From Dendrocalamus latiflorus (taxonomy: Eukaryota; Streptophyta; Magnoliopsida; Poales; Poaceae), in contig CM029664.1 of the NCBI GenBank assembly GCA_017311315.1, forward strand, positions 44,298,510 to 44,362,509: DNA of 64,000 bases. The letters run 5' to 3'. How positions within the stretch are numbered: the stretch's first letter is position 1; each line of letters begins with the position of its first letter. This document shows positions 11,590-21,527 of this stretch, one piece after another. Below the pieces are notes generated by a model, which made no database searches, was not told the origin of the DNA, and worked only from the letters and a program-made list of their open reading frames with translations. The translations under genes were made by a program, and so were the position numbers.

Positions 11590-12508
11590 TGAAACCACAC
11601 GACCACGGAGGGGACTTCTCGGTCTGACTCCATTGAGAGAAAATGGGTACACCAGTTGGATGGCCTCCACGTCTTCCTCATCCTCAACTGCGTCGCCGCT
11701 GCCGACCTACACGCCATCAAGTCCTCCGCGCTCACCTCCCGCGCCTGCCACGCCGCTGAGTCGCGCCACCGCCGCATCCTCCGCCCGTTCTGCGCCGACC
11801 TCCTCCCCGCCGCGCTCGCCCGATACCGCTTCGCCTCCCGCCTCGATCTTTCCCTCTGCCGCCGCGTCGCCAACACCACCCTCGCCGCCCTCTCTGCAGC
11901 GCCCTCCGTCCGCGCTGTGGACCTCTCCCGCTCCCGGGGATTCGACGCTGCTAGCCTCGCCGCGCTCGTCGCCGCATGCCCCAACCTCGCCGAGCTCGAC
12001 CTGTCCAATTGGGTCGACCTCGGGGACGCAGTGGCTGCGGAGGTGGCGCGGGCGCGGCGGCTCCAGAGGTTGTCCCTGTCGGGCTGCAAGCCGGTGATGG
12101 ACATGGGGCTCGGGTGCATCGCCGTCGATTGCCCGGACCTGCGGGAGCTCTCGCTTAAGTGGAGCCTTGGGGTCACGGATTTGGGGATCGAGCTCCTCGC
12201 CCTCAAGTGCAAGAAGCTCAGGACCCTCGATGCCCAGATCACCATTTCCCCACCACCATGCACCACCTCCTGCCGATGCTCCTTGCCCTCGCGCCCGCCG
12301 CCGGGAAGAACACCGGGGAGCTCGATTTTTGGGGGGAAAAAGCGGGAGGAAGCGGCTCACAAGACGGGAGAGGCGCTCACGCGGAGAAAAGAAGATGGGA
12401 GAGGCGCTGCACGGAGGGAAGACGTGGAGGCCATCCGACCGGTGTCCCCATTTCCTCTCAATGGGGTCAGACCCCAGAGGAGTCTCCTCCCACGACCACC
12501 GGACAATA
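11590..12508. mobile_element. Pack-MULE-like element with an F-box/LRR fragment
   Basis: Two long inverted arms of about 90-100 bp flank the gene fragment. The left arm is about 11590-11676, and the right arm about 12417-12508 in reverse. Both contain GTCTGAC(T/C)CCATTGAGAG, then AAATGGG, then GGATGGCCTCCACGTCTTCC. Long inverted ends around a GC-rich host-gene piece fit a Pack-MULE. I could not fix the outermost bases or a 9-bp target duplication, so the superfamily is an inference. Confidence 0.65.
11690..12238 (+). pseudogene. Captured F-box/LRR (FBL3-like) first-exon fragment
   Basis: Part of a frame open from 11656 to 12639 encodes SRACHAAESRHRR, LDLSLCRRVANTTLAAL, AVDLSRSRGFDAASLAALV, LDLSNWVDLGDAVAAEVA, DMGLGCIAVDCPDLRELSLK and GVTDLGIELLALKCKKL. 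These are successive leucine-rich repeats of the cysteine-containing type seen in F-box/LRR-repeat protein 3 of plants, which is a substrate receptor of an SCF ubiquitin ligase. The homology stops abruptly after KKLRTLD. The next residues are read from the right arm of the element and from AT-rich sequence beyond it. The start codon itself also comes from the left arm (MDGLHV). It is therefore a fragment, though still open. Confidence 0.75.
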
Positions 12509-12534
12509 TCATGCATATGCCCGCTGTCACTTGG

Positions 12535-12710
12535 AATAAGTTGGTTTTTTTAATTATTTTTTGGTTTTTAACTTTTTTGTTTTTTTCTTATTCATTTGTA
12601 ATGTCTGTAAAGATGAAATGGTATTTTTTTTATTTTTAATTGAATGGTACATAAAAACTAACAACTGTTACAGTATAATTTCAGCTAAAAGTTCAAAGCT
12701 GTAGCCGGTC
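12535..12710 (-). mobile_element. Degenerate AAGAACCGG-family MITE remnant
   Basis: A T-rich run followed by TTTTTAATTGAATGG, CTGTTACAGTATAATTTCAGC and CAAAGCTGTAGCCGGTC resembles the subterminal part of the family in reverse. Weak, and without defined ends. Confidence 0.35.
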
Positions 12711-14044
12711 AGAGCAAGGTGATAATCTACAAGCAATGGAAACAAGTGCCGTGCTAGGTTGGAGCTACGCATTTGGCGATCCGTAATAGCAGGTTTAGCA
12801 GGCGTAAATTTTCCAAATTAATTCTCGCATCATTTAACTTTTGATTTTCCACACACGCTCCCCACTCTCTCTCTCTCTTGGTTTTTCCCCATTTATCCTC
12901 TTCTGGGTGAACACATCTGCTAGGCTAACTACTTCATGGCTTTCTCTCCATTATTTCTTCTGGCCGAGTGTTGCTGCTTTGCTCTACTTTGGTCAATTCC
13001 TGCCAACGCTCGGTACCGCTCTCCAGTGCCCCGCTTCTCTGGCTCCCCTGCGCCACCAACTCAGCGCCGCTGCCCTCATACGCCTCTTCCGTGGTGCTCT
13101 GCTCGGCTCCTCTCCTGTGCCACCTCTTCCTACGCCTCCGCTCCAGGGCAACCTAGCTGCTCCTTGCTCAATAGTTGCGCAGTAGCTGCTCGGCCTTGCC
13201 AAGTCCCGTGTTGCTGAGCCTCCGGCTTCCTGCGTGTTACCGCCAAATTGGTTGTGCTTGGCCCTGCGTCGCCATCGATTCGGCTAGGCCCGGACCTGCT
13301 CGACTGCGCCACCTCCTCCTGTTCGGCTTGGCCTCGGCGGCTTGGCTGGCTTGGTGTTGCCGCCCCTACTCAACCTTGCTCGGCTTGGTCTCGCCGCCTC
13401 TTGGTCTCCTCCCTCGCCTCACCTGCTCATGGTCCTCACTGTCGCTCCTGCGCCCGGCTCTGCCTAATATTATCAATTCCATCAGTACCATTCGATAGTT
13501 GACCAGTATCAAAGCCGGTATAGCTAGTATCGGCCGTTATTTGGACCAGTATGCTTGTTTTGTACCGGTTTAAGTGACGGTACAGAATGTACCGAAAACG
13601 GTATTGACAAGTCTGTAATAAAGCCCACAGTGAGCCACATAAGCAATAAAAATCATTTTATAATGGCAGCTTTCTTGGAGGCTGGGCTACTTTGTTCTCG
13701 GAAATGTACCTTTTTTTCATGAGGAACCAACCTCCAAACGAAGAGGTTGTTGTGGAGCGGCCAGTTTGAATTTGAATGCTTTGGGGCCCTGAATTGCGAT
13801 CTGTACCGATTGTGGGCCAGCTCAGCCATGGCTTCTTGTTACGATGTTTTGTAGACTCTGTCACGTGCTTCCAGGTAACTACAGGCCGGAGTCGAACACC
13901 TGGGCTTCACTTCGGTACTACGTACTTCGGTAAGCAAGCAAATCACTGGATGCCGTGTGTAGTTGAAGTGCAGATTGCAGAATACCACCACTCTGGTTCA
14001 GGTGGCGCTTCCTTGACTGCCACAGTAGGAGTCTAGGATTAACA
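12711..14044. other. Spacer, no gene recognised
   Basis: Contains a (CT)n tract near 12868 and a GC-rich stretch at 12990-13470 with several overlapping open frames in all phases and no recognisable domain. From 13500 to 13640 there are repeated ACCGGT/GTACCG words. Nothing with support for a gene. Confidence 0.45.
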
Positions 14045-14312
14045 GTGTGCTTAGTTGGGTTTATTTTTTTGTGGTTTATAGTTAAATTTTTACTATAGCT
14101 GGCTGAAATTACAGTGCAGTTGATGATGTCTTATTTGATATAACTAAATTTAAAAATAGAAAAAACAGATTAGCCCAGCACATATAATGCAAATGAATAT
14201 AGGAAAAAGAACCGGCAAAAAACTCAAAAAAATCTAAAAAATCAGAAAAAAGAAATTTAAAAACAGTAAATAAATAAATAAATAATCAGAAGCCAAGTCA
14301 AACGAGCGGGGC
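14045..14312 (+). mobile_element. MITE of the AAGAACCGG family, copy 3
   Basis: Starts near TGTGCTTAGTTGGGTTTA and ends near CCAAGTCAAACGAGCGGG, an imperfect inverted pair. Core AAGAACCGG at 14207-14215, preceded by GGCTGAAATTACAGTGCAG and followed by AAAAATCAGAAAAAAG. A (TAAA)n run lies at 14264-14284. Confidence 0.7.
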
Positions 14313-14651
14313 TGAAATTCTCTGGTTTGGAAGAGTTAAAAAATGGGAACAAAGCTTCCATCAACATCGGTGATTGTAGGAAGAAAATTTTCAGAGTCGG
14401 CCCCATCCTCTCAAGGCCCTATCCGAGATTACGCCAAGTGGCACTGGGACAAATCGTAAAGCAACCTTTCTCCTATTCTCACCAGCACCACCATTGCACT
14501 TCCTCCCCCACCTTGTGTACACAGTACCGTGGTCGTCGTCACCGCCGCTGCTCTTCCAACACCGCAACGGCAAGCCCCCTGTATCCGCCTTCCTCGACCT
14601 GTCTCTGCATTCCTCGACACGCCGGAATCCTTCTCCGACGTAGCCAAACTC

Positions 14652-15119
14652 TGTTAGCCCTCTAGGATCTCCTAGGGTTTAGGTCTAGGGGTTTCTTCTA
14701 TGCGTTCGGGTTCTTGAGTGCTACACTGAGAGAGAGAGAGGGGTACCGACCTTCGGATGTAGAGGAAGAAGAGCCGGCCATCGCGGGTTCGTTGGTGAAG
14801 ATCTGCGCACGGGCAGCGACGGTCGGGGAAGAGGTGCGGGGCTCCTCGGCGGCGGCGTGTCCCGGGCGGCGGCGAACTGGAGGCACGGTGGAGCTTCCCG
14901 TCGCTTCAGCGCCCCCTCAACAGATCGGGTCTTAGGGTTTGTCGGTGAGGTGACGGCGGCGCGGTCAACCTCGTGATGCGTGCCGCCCGGCCCCCACCTC
15001 TGTATTTATAGCGCTGGCGACAGGGTCCCACCAGCCAAACGGGCTGGGCGCCCCCGATCAGGGCGCGGTCAAGGGATGGGCTTTGGCCGTTGGGCCAAAG
15101 CCCTGAGATCACTCTAACA
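14652..15119 (-). repeat. Copia 3' LTR
   Basis: 468 bp, TG...CA ends. On the minus strand it follows the polypurine tract. It matches 20858-21325 except at about five bases (for example a GAGAGA/GAGGGA change and a GCGGC/GTGGC change). Confidence 0.93.
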
Positions 15120-15130
15120 TTCTCCCCTTT
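15120..15130 (-). promoter_or_regulatory. Copia polypurine tract
   Basis: Read on the minus strand this is AAAGGGGAGAA directly before the 3' LTR, where plus-strand DNA synthesis would be primed. The sequence from 15131 to 15306 is the 3' untranslated part of the element. Confidence 0.85.
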
Positions 15131-15306
15131 GATCTCAATCTATACTTTATCTTTAATTACTTTTGACTTTACACATTCCATCACAGATTAGTGCATAGAA
15201 CATGTCTCATCGTCATGGTCAATCGCCGATAGATTCAACAGTTACAATACACCTCTCTGTTCTGAAATAGTTACTTTAATCTTTGGGCCATCTTTTAGTC
15301 CAGGAA

Positions 15307-18300
15307 TCATAGGCTTTCCCTTAAACCCATGCCGGCTACATGTTCTCTAAACACGTTGGGTGGTAAGCCTTTTGTAAGCGGATCCGCTAACATCTTTGCG
15401 GTACTTATATGCTCTAGACTTATAATTTGATCCCGAACTTTATCTTTCACAACATAGTACTTTATGTCAATGTGTTTGGCAGCACCACATGACTTATTGT
15501 TGTGGTCATACGTTACTGCGGGTTCATTATCGCAGTACAACTTAAGTGGTCTATTGATGTCGTCAACCACTTTTAAACCGGGTATGAACTTCTTTAGCCA
15601 GTTCACCTGCCCCGTGGCCTCATAACATGCTACAAACTCGGCATACATTGTGGACGATGTAGTGACGGTTTGCTTTGAGCTTTTCCACGATATAGCTCCT
15701 CCCGCGAGAGTGAATACATATCCGGATGTAGACTTTCTATCATCTCCCGCAAAATCAGAATCTGTATACCCCACTATATGGAGTAAATCTGATTTTCTGT
15801 ATGTCATCATGAGGCCTTTTGTTCCTTGCAAATAACGCAAGACTTTCTTTATCAATTTCCAATGTTCTATTCCAGGATTGCTCTGGAATCTGCCAAGTAA
15901 CCCGGTAACAAATGCTAAGTCAGGGCGTGTGCATACTTGAGCATACTGTAAGCTTCCGACAGCTGAAGCATATGGAACCGCTTTCATTTGATCGATCTCA
16001 TACTGGTTCCTAGGGCATTGAAAATCCCCATATCTGTCGCCCTTGACTATAGGTGCAGGTGATGGACTACATTTATGCATACCAAATTTCTTTAAGACTT
16101 TCTCTATGTATGCCTTTTGTGACAGTCCCAATACCCCTTTGTTTCTATCTCGGTGAATTTCGATCCCTAGAACGAACGAGGCTTCACCAAGATCTTTCAT
16201 ATCGAAGTTTGAGGATAAAAACTTCTTTGTCTCCAGTAGCAGACTGACATCACTACTAGCCAGTAGGATATCATCCACATACAGGATTAGGAAGATAAAC
16301 TTCCCATCTTTAAACTTTGCATAAACACAGTTGTCTTCTACATTCTCTTTAAACCCAAATTTTCTTATTGTACTGTCAAACTTCAAGTACCACTGTCTTG
16401 AAGCTTGCTTTAACCCATAAATCGATTTCTTTAGGCAGCATCCCATTCTTTCATTTCCTTCCACGACAAAACCTTTCGGTTGTGCCATGTAAACATTTTC
16501 CTCCAAATCCCCATTAAGAAATGCCGTCTTTACATCCATCTGATGTAACTCTAAATCATAATGTGCTACTAATGCCATTATGATTCTGAAGGAATCTTTA
16601 CATGAGACTGGAGAAAATGTCTCATTGTAATCAATCCCTTCTCTTTGCGTAAAGCCTTTTGCCACAAGTCGCGCTTTATGTCTTTCTACATTCCCGTGGG
16701 AGTCATGTTTAGTCTTGTAGACCCATTTACAGCCTACTGTTTTGGCTCCTTTAGGAATAATTTCCAAGTCCCAGACTTTATTAGTCTTCATGGACCTCAT
16801 CTCCTCTTCCATGGCCTCAAGCCATTTTGAGGAATTTTCGCTTCTCATGGCTTCTTCAAATGAGGTGGGATCATCCTCCATTTGAAATTCTTCTGTATGA
16901 TAAATCTGATAATCATCAGAAATAGCTGATTTTCTTACTCTTTGAGACCTCCTCGGGGCCTCCTCATTTGGTACATCTACTGTTTGAGGCTGCTGTTGCT
17001 CCCCCTCATCTGTGGCAATAGGTTCTATATGATCCTGAAGAACAGGTTCTTCATTCTCATTCATTGTTGCCACGGGAGGAACAATAACAGGTGCTGGCAC
17101 CACAGTGTCTTGCACCGTCGGTGCAGCGACAGCAGGTAGTGTGAAGAATGGCTCTTGAATCATCGGAGTGGGCGCAAACACCCGCTTCTCTTCAAGGTCA
17201 ATCTCTCGAGCTACCATGCCCCCCCTCATCATTTCATCCTCTAAGAAGACAGCATGTCTCGTTTCTACAAACTTTGTGTATCTGTCTGGACAGTAGAAAC
17301 GATAACCTTTTGACTTTTCAGGATAGCCAATGAAATGGCAACTTACTGTTTTGGGATCAAGTTTCCCAAGGTTTGGGTTAAATACTTTAGCCTCAGCAGG
17401 ACTCCCCCACACACGTAAGTGCTTTAGTGAGGGAACTCTTCCTGTCCACAACTCGTACGGTGTTTTGGGCACCGACTTACTAGGCACTCTGTTGAGAATA
17501 TGAATGGCGGTTTTCAACGCCTCCATCCATAAACTCAATGGGAGTGTGGAGTAGCTCATCATACTTCGCACCATATCCATCAGGGTACGGTTGCGTCTTT
17601 CAGCTACTCCATTTTGCTGAGGTTCGCCCGGCATAGAATACTGGGCCACTATTCCATTTTCCTGTAAAAACCTCGCAAAAGGTCCAGGAACTTGTCCATA
17701 TGGGGTATGTCGACCGTAGTACTCCCCCCCACGATCAGATCGGACTATCTTAATCTTTAAATCGTGTTGGTTTTCAATTTCAGCCTTAAATATCTTGAAT
17801 TTATCCAAGGCTTCATTTCTTTCTTTGATTGGATAAATATATCCATAACGGGAGTAATTATCTGTGAATGTTATGAACGAGTCATATCCATCCACACTTT
17901 TCACAGGAAAAGGACCACAAATATCTGTGTGAATAATTTGTAGAACTCTAGCGCTTCTTTTAGCGTCTTTCTTTATTTTCTTTACATATTTTCCTTTAAT
18001 GCATTCTCTGCATTGTTCTAAGTCTGAGAACTCTAATGGAGGAAGAATATCATTCTTTACTAGTCTTTCTATTCTCCCCCTCGAAATATGGCCTAAACGA
18101 CAGTGCCATAATTTCGACGACTCATCTAGAGTTCTCTTTCGTTTTCTGTTTACATTCGTAGACGAGGATTCAATCACTTTCTCGCACGCAACGTTCTCAT
18201 TATCGCATACGACATTCACATCATCACATAATGATAACAAATAAAGCTCATTCTGTAATATGGCAATACCAACACATTCTTTATTAAACATTATTTCGCA

Positions 18301-19488
18301 CTTGCCATTTCCAAAATTGCAATCATAACCATCTTTGTCCAAATTTGACACACTAATCAAATTCCTCTGTAAAGAGGGTACAAAAAGGACATCTCTAAGT
18401 AAAAGAGTGGAGCCATTAGCTAATTCTAATGAAAGATCGCCAACGGCTTCAACTTCAGCTTCGACTCCATTTGCGACTTTAACGCATCTTTCTTTTCTTT
18501 GCGTAGTCCTCGTCGAACGGAATCCCTGTAAAGAATTAGCAACATGAACAGTTGCTCCTGAGTCAATCCACCAAGTGGATTTCGAATATTGTACATACAT
18601 GCATTCATTTATAAAGGTAATAATATTCTCACCTTTCTTAGCCATTATCATCTTTAAGTAGTCAGGACAATCCTTCTTGTAGTGTCCCGTCTTCTTGCAG
18701 TGAAGGCACTGGTCTTTGTCTACAGCAAATTTATTCTGTTGAGGCTGATGTACAGAGGCTTTGCCCTTGTTCTTTGAGAAGGGGTTACTGTTGTAATTCT
18801 TTTTCTTGTTTTCCCTCACAAAGTTGATAGAACCACCATGTGAGGTTTTGATTCTTTCCTCCTCTTGCACGCACATGGCTATGCACTTTTCCATGTCCCA
18901 TTTCTCGGGCTGCATATTATAGTTGACAACAAAAGTGTCAAACTCTTTTGGCAAAGAAGCAAAAACCAAATGAATAAGGAACTCATCCTTGAGAGCCAAA
19001 TCCATCGGTTTCAGTTTAGATGCCAAGTTGCTCATTCTAAGAATGTGCTCTCTTATGCCATTGCCACCGCCAGAATACCTCTCTGTTACCAGCTGCTTAA
19101 TCAGCTGTGTAGCATAAGTCTTTGAAGAGCCAGTGAACTGACTCTTTATTTTATCAAGGTATTCAGTGACAGTGTCACACTCTGCAATTGAGCCCAGAAT
19201 AGCAGGCTCAATTGTGTTCTTTATCACAGCCATACATTTCTTGTTGGCTGTGGTCCATTTCTTATGATCAAGGTCATAAGACATCTGTAAGGGAGCATGA
19301 TCCCTCTGTCTTTTCTGCCATGCAGTGTCATCCTCATTCTGTTCCCTCACTGGCGCCAAAGGCTCAGTGGGACGTGCTGTAGTGAGGACCCAGTCCACCT
19401 CAGCCAAGATAAAAGCTAAATCTAACTTTTTCTTCCACTCTCCATAATTATCACCTTTGAGAGTGGGGATTTCTCTAATACAACTCAT
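15307..19488 (-). CDS. Copia gag-pol polyprotein, intact
   Basis: One open frame of 1393 residues. The gag part ends with the zinc knuckle CLHCKKTGHYKKDC (about residue 260). The protease active site is WWIDSGATVHVA. Next are the GAG-pre-integrase block LWHCRLGHISRGR and the integrase core, with D in IHTDICGPF, D in FTDNYSRYGY and E in QQNGVAERRNRTL. RT then follows with the catalytic YVDDILLAS and upstream LHQMDVKTAFLNGDL. RNase H has YTDSDFAGD, TSSTMYAEFVACYEA and YCDNEPAV. All catalytic residues I know for this family are present and there is no frameshift. The start is the ATG at 19488, just after a strong 3' splice-site-like TTTTTTCAG. Residue numbering is approximate. Confidence 0.95.
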   Translation of the reverse strand: MSCIREIPTLKGDNYGEWKKKLDLAFILAEVDWVLTTARPTEPLAPVREQNEDDTAWQKRQRDHAPLQMSYDLDHKKWTTANKKCMAVIKNTIEPAILGSIAECDTVTEYLDKIKSQFTGSSKTYATQLIKQLVTERYSGGGNGIREHILRMSNLASKLKPMDLALKDEFLIHLVFASLPKEFDTFVVNYNMQPEKWDMEKCIAMCVQEEERIKTSHGGSINFVRENKKKNYNSNPFSKNKGKASVHQPQQNKFAVDKDQCLHCKKTGHYKKDCPDYLKMIMAKKGENIITFINECMYVQYSKSTWWIDSGATVHVANSLQGFRSTRTTQRKERCVKVANGVEAEVEAVGDLSLELANGSTLLLRDVLFVPSLQRNLISVSNLDKDGYDCNFGNGKCEIMFNKECVGIAILQNELYLLSLCDDVNVVCDNENVACEKVIESSSTNVNRKRKRTLDESSKLWHCRLGHISRGRIERLVKNDILPPLEFSDLEQCRECIKGKYVKKIKKDAKRSARVLQIIHTDICGPFPVKSVDGYDSFITFTDNYSRYGYIYPIKERNEALDKFKIFKAEIENQHDLKIKIVRSDRGGEYYGRHTPYGQVPGPFARFLQENGIVAQYSMPGEPQQNGVAERRNRTLMDMVRSMMSYSTLPLSLWMEALKTAIHILNRVPSKSVPKTPYELWTGRVPSLKHLRVWGSPAEAKVFNPNLGKLDPKTVSCHFIGYPEKSKGYRFYCPDRYTKFVETRHAVFLEDEMMRGGMVAREIDLEEKRVFAPTPMIQEPFFTLPAVAAPTVQDTVVPAPVIVPPVATMNENEEPVLQDHIEPIATDEGEQQQPQTVDVPNEEAPRRSQRVRKSAISDDYQIYHTEEFQMEDDPTSFEEAMRSENSSKWLEAMEEEMRSMKTNKVWDLEIIPKGAKTVGCKWVYKTKHDSHGNVERHKARLVAKGFTQREGIDYNETFSPVSCKDSFRIIMALVAHYDLELHQMDVKTAFLNGDLEENVYMAQPKGFVVEGNERMGCCLKKSIYGLKQASRQWYLKFDSTIRKFGFKENVEDNCVYAKFKDGKFIFLILYVDDILLASSDVSLLLETKKFLSSNFDMKDLGEASFVLGIEIHRDRNKGVLGLSQKAYIEKVLKKFGMHKCSPSPAPIVKGDRYGDFQCPRNQYEIDQMKAVPYASAVGSLQYAQVCTRPDLAFVTGLLGRFQSNPGIEHWKLIKKVLRYLQGTKGLMMTYRKSDLLHIVGYTDSDFAGDDRKSTSGYVFTLAGGAISWKSSKQTVTTSSTMYAEFVACYEATGQVNWLKKFIPGLKVVDDINRPLKLYCDNEPAVTYDHNNKSCGAAKHIDIKYYVVKDKVRDQIISLEHISTAKMLADPLTKGLPPNVFREHVAGMGLRESL

Positions 19489-20857
19489 TAAGTTGTATCC
19501 TCCTGAAAAAATATTTCAAATACAGTGAGAACGTAACATCAAAATTATATGCCTTATTTCCAACGTTGGTCAAAAATACGACATACAATTTAAATCAATT
19601 TTATCATACATTAAATCTACATCACCGTTGGGCAGAAATAGAAATAATGCATAAAATCAACATTAAAAATTTATAATACTGTTATTAACAACGTTGGTCA
19701 GAAAATAACAATATCATAAATCTCTGGAAATTTTTATCTATTTTTTCCAAAATTAAATTCTCCCGTTGGTTTGAATTTAATAATGAAAAACAATCAATAT
19801 TAACTTTTGCAGCGGAAACTGTAATTATTCTAAAAAAAATAATTCAATATTCAGAAGCATTATACTGTAAACATCAATCTCTGGAAAAATTAACACGTTG
19901 GTGCAAAATTTTACAGAGATTTGATTCAAAATTTCATTCAAATTGACTCATAAAAGCTTCTGAAAAACAATAAAAATCCAAAATGGATTTACTGTTCATA
20001 CTGGCCATTTGGCCTGTTCGGCCCGGCCACGGCCCACGGCCTGCCGGCCCCTTTCTCCCCGCGCGGCCGAGCGCGGCCCAATTAGCCGGCGCCGCACGCG
20101 CGCTCTGCCTTGGCCCATCCCGCGCGGCCGCAGCGCAGCCAGCCTCACGCGCCCGCGCGCCCCCGGCCTCACGCGCTGCCCCGCGCCCCGTCAGCCGTCG
20201 GATTCGCATCTGACGGCTCTCGCTCCTCGCGGCGGCGCGATCTCGCGCGCAACCTGGGCCTGGGCTGGGATTTCTCTCGCCCGCCTGGGCCGAAAAGCAG
20301 CCCGACGCGCTCGGCGCAATCTCAGCCGTCGGATCGCATCCGACGGCTGCGCGGTGTTCTCGCCCGATCAAAACCACGCGCGGCGGACTCCCCCGAAACC
20401 CTAACTCACTTCTCTCCTCTCCCCTCTCTCTCGCCTCCGAGCGAACTCAGCGGCGGCGGCGGTGGCGACTGCGTTCACCCCGCCGGAGAAGGAGAAGACG
20501 GCGCCGCCGCGGGCCCTCTCGCCGGCGTGCGCGCTCCCCTGAGAGGGAGCGCGCCGCCGTCGAGCGGCTCCGTGTCGGCGCCCGTTCAAGCACGCGTCGG
20601 CGGTGGCCCGTACGTGGAGCACCGGCGAGCCCGAGACTCGGTCGATCTCCCGCACGCCAGCGACGACGACGGCGACCCGGCGACCACGGCCAGGTAAGAA
20701 TCTTTTCAGATCTAGGGTTAGGGTTTGACCCGATCCCGTCTCTGTTCTTTTTCTAGGGTTTGGGGGGGTTTCTCTTTTCTTTTCCGCACGCCGGTCAACC
20801 GACGGCGGTCTCTGTCCCCTTCAAGATCTACGCCTAGAGTTAGGGCTCTGATACCAT
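19489..20857 (-). other. Copia 5' leader, with possible intron and hairpins
   Basis: The leader is about 1.37 kb, long for a Copia element. The part next to gag (19500-19980) is AT-rich and contains five spaced CGTTGG words. The part next to the LTR (19990-20700) is very GC-rich and holds two palindromes. One is at about 20192-20218. The other, at 20323-20349, is perfect, with 12-base arms CAGCCGTCGGAT and a CGC loop. On the minus strand GTGAGT at 20409-20404 and TTTTTTCAG ending at 19503 could bound a 907-nt intron. That splicing is an inference. Confidence 0.55.
20845..20856 (-). promoter_or_regulatory. Copia primer binding site
   Basis: On the minus strand TGGTATCAGAGC, one base after the 5' LTR. 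It is the complement of the 3' end of initiator methionine tRNA, the usual primer for plant Copia elements. Confidence 0.9.
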
Positions 20858-21325
20858 TGTTAGCCCTCTAGGATCTCCTAGGGTTTAGGTCTAGGGGTTT
20901 CTTCTATGCGTTCGGGTTCTTGAGTGCTACACTGAGAGGGAGAGAGGGGTACCGACCTTCGGATGTAGAGGAAGAAGAGCCGGCCATCGCGGGTTCGTTG
21001 GTGAAGATCTGCGCACGGGCAGCGACGGTCGGGGAAGAGGTGCGGGGCTCCTCGGTGGCGGCGTGTCCCGGGCGGCGGCGAACTGGAGGCACGGTGGAGC
21101 TTCCCGTCGCTTCAGCGCCCCCTCAACAGATCGGGTCTTAGGGTTTGTCGGTGGGGTGACGGCGGCGCGGTCAACCTCGTGATGCGTGGCGCCCAGCCCC
21201 CACCTCTGTATTTATAGCGCTGGCGACAGGGTCCCACCAGCCAAACGGGCTGGGCGCCCCCGATCAGGGCGCGGTCAAGGGATGGGCTTTGGCCGTTGGG
21301 CCAAAGCCCTGAGATCACTCTAACA
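20858..21325 (-). repeat. Copia 5' LTR
   Basis: 468 bp with TG...CA ends, next to the primer binding site. Near-identical to 14652-15119. Confidence 0.93.
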
Positions 21326-21330
21326 AACTC

Positions 21331-21527
21331 TACTTCCGCGAGCTCTAAGTCATGCTCTTCCGGGCCGAGCCGTTCATCGCCTCCATCGGGCGCGTATGGG
21401 CGCTACTGCAAGGCCCCTACATCGCCGCCTCCTTCTGCGATCTTGCCGTCGTTCTCGATGCGACTGGCCACCTCAAGCTCCTCTGCTCCCACTGCCACCG
21501 CATGGCCAAGGCGGGGTGGCTGGAGTA
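21331..21527 (+). pseudogene. Unknown gene remnant split by the Copia insertion
   Basis: If the Copia element and one target copy are removed, the left flank (about 14440-14651) and this segment read as one GC-rich frame. It contains FLDTPESFSDVAKLYFREL, then a stop codon, then VMLFRAEPFIASIGRVWALL, GPYIAASFCDLAVVL and LKLLCSHCHRMAKAGWLE before TAG at 21525. The left part needs a frameshift. I do not recognise the family. It may be a dead gene or a captured fragment. Confidence 0.35.

Larger units (their letters stand above)
14652..21325 (-). mobile_element. Complete Ty1/Copia LTR retrotransposon
   Basis: The element is 6674 bp. It has two 468-bp LTRs (14652-15119 and 20858-21325), each starting TGTTAG and ending TAACA, and a perfect 5-bp target duplication AACTC (14647-14651 and 21326-21330). 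A primer binding site complementary to initiator methionine tRNA and a polypurine tract sit in the right places. One 1393-codon gag-pol frame is open on the minus strand. I count about five LTR differences by eye, so the insertion is young. The gene order protease, integrase, RT, RNase H defines Copia. The element may still be able to move, but expression is not known. Confidence 0.95.

Noticed and set aside
11707..12516. 269-codon minus-strand frame across the Pack-MULE-like element
   Set aside because: The leucine-rich repeats are clear on the plus strand; the minus frame is a shadow produced by high GC content.
20845..20856. tRNA gene suggested by GCTCTGATACCA
   Set aside because: It is the retrotransposon primer binding site next to the LTR. 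No cloverleaf can be built.
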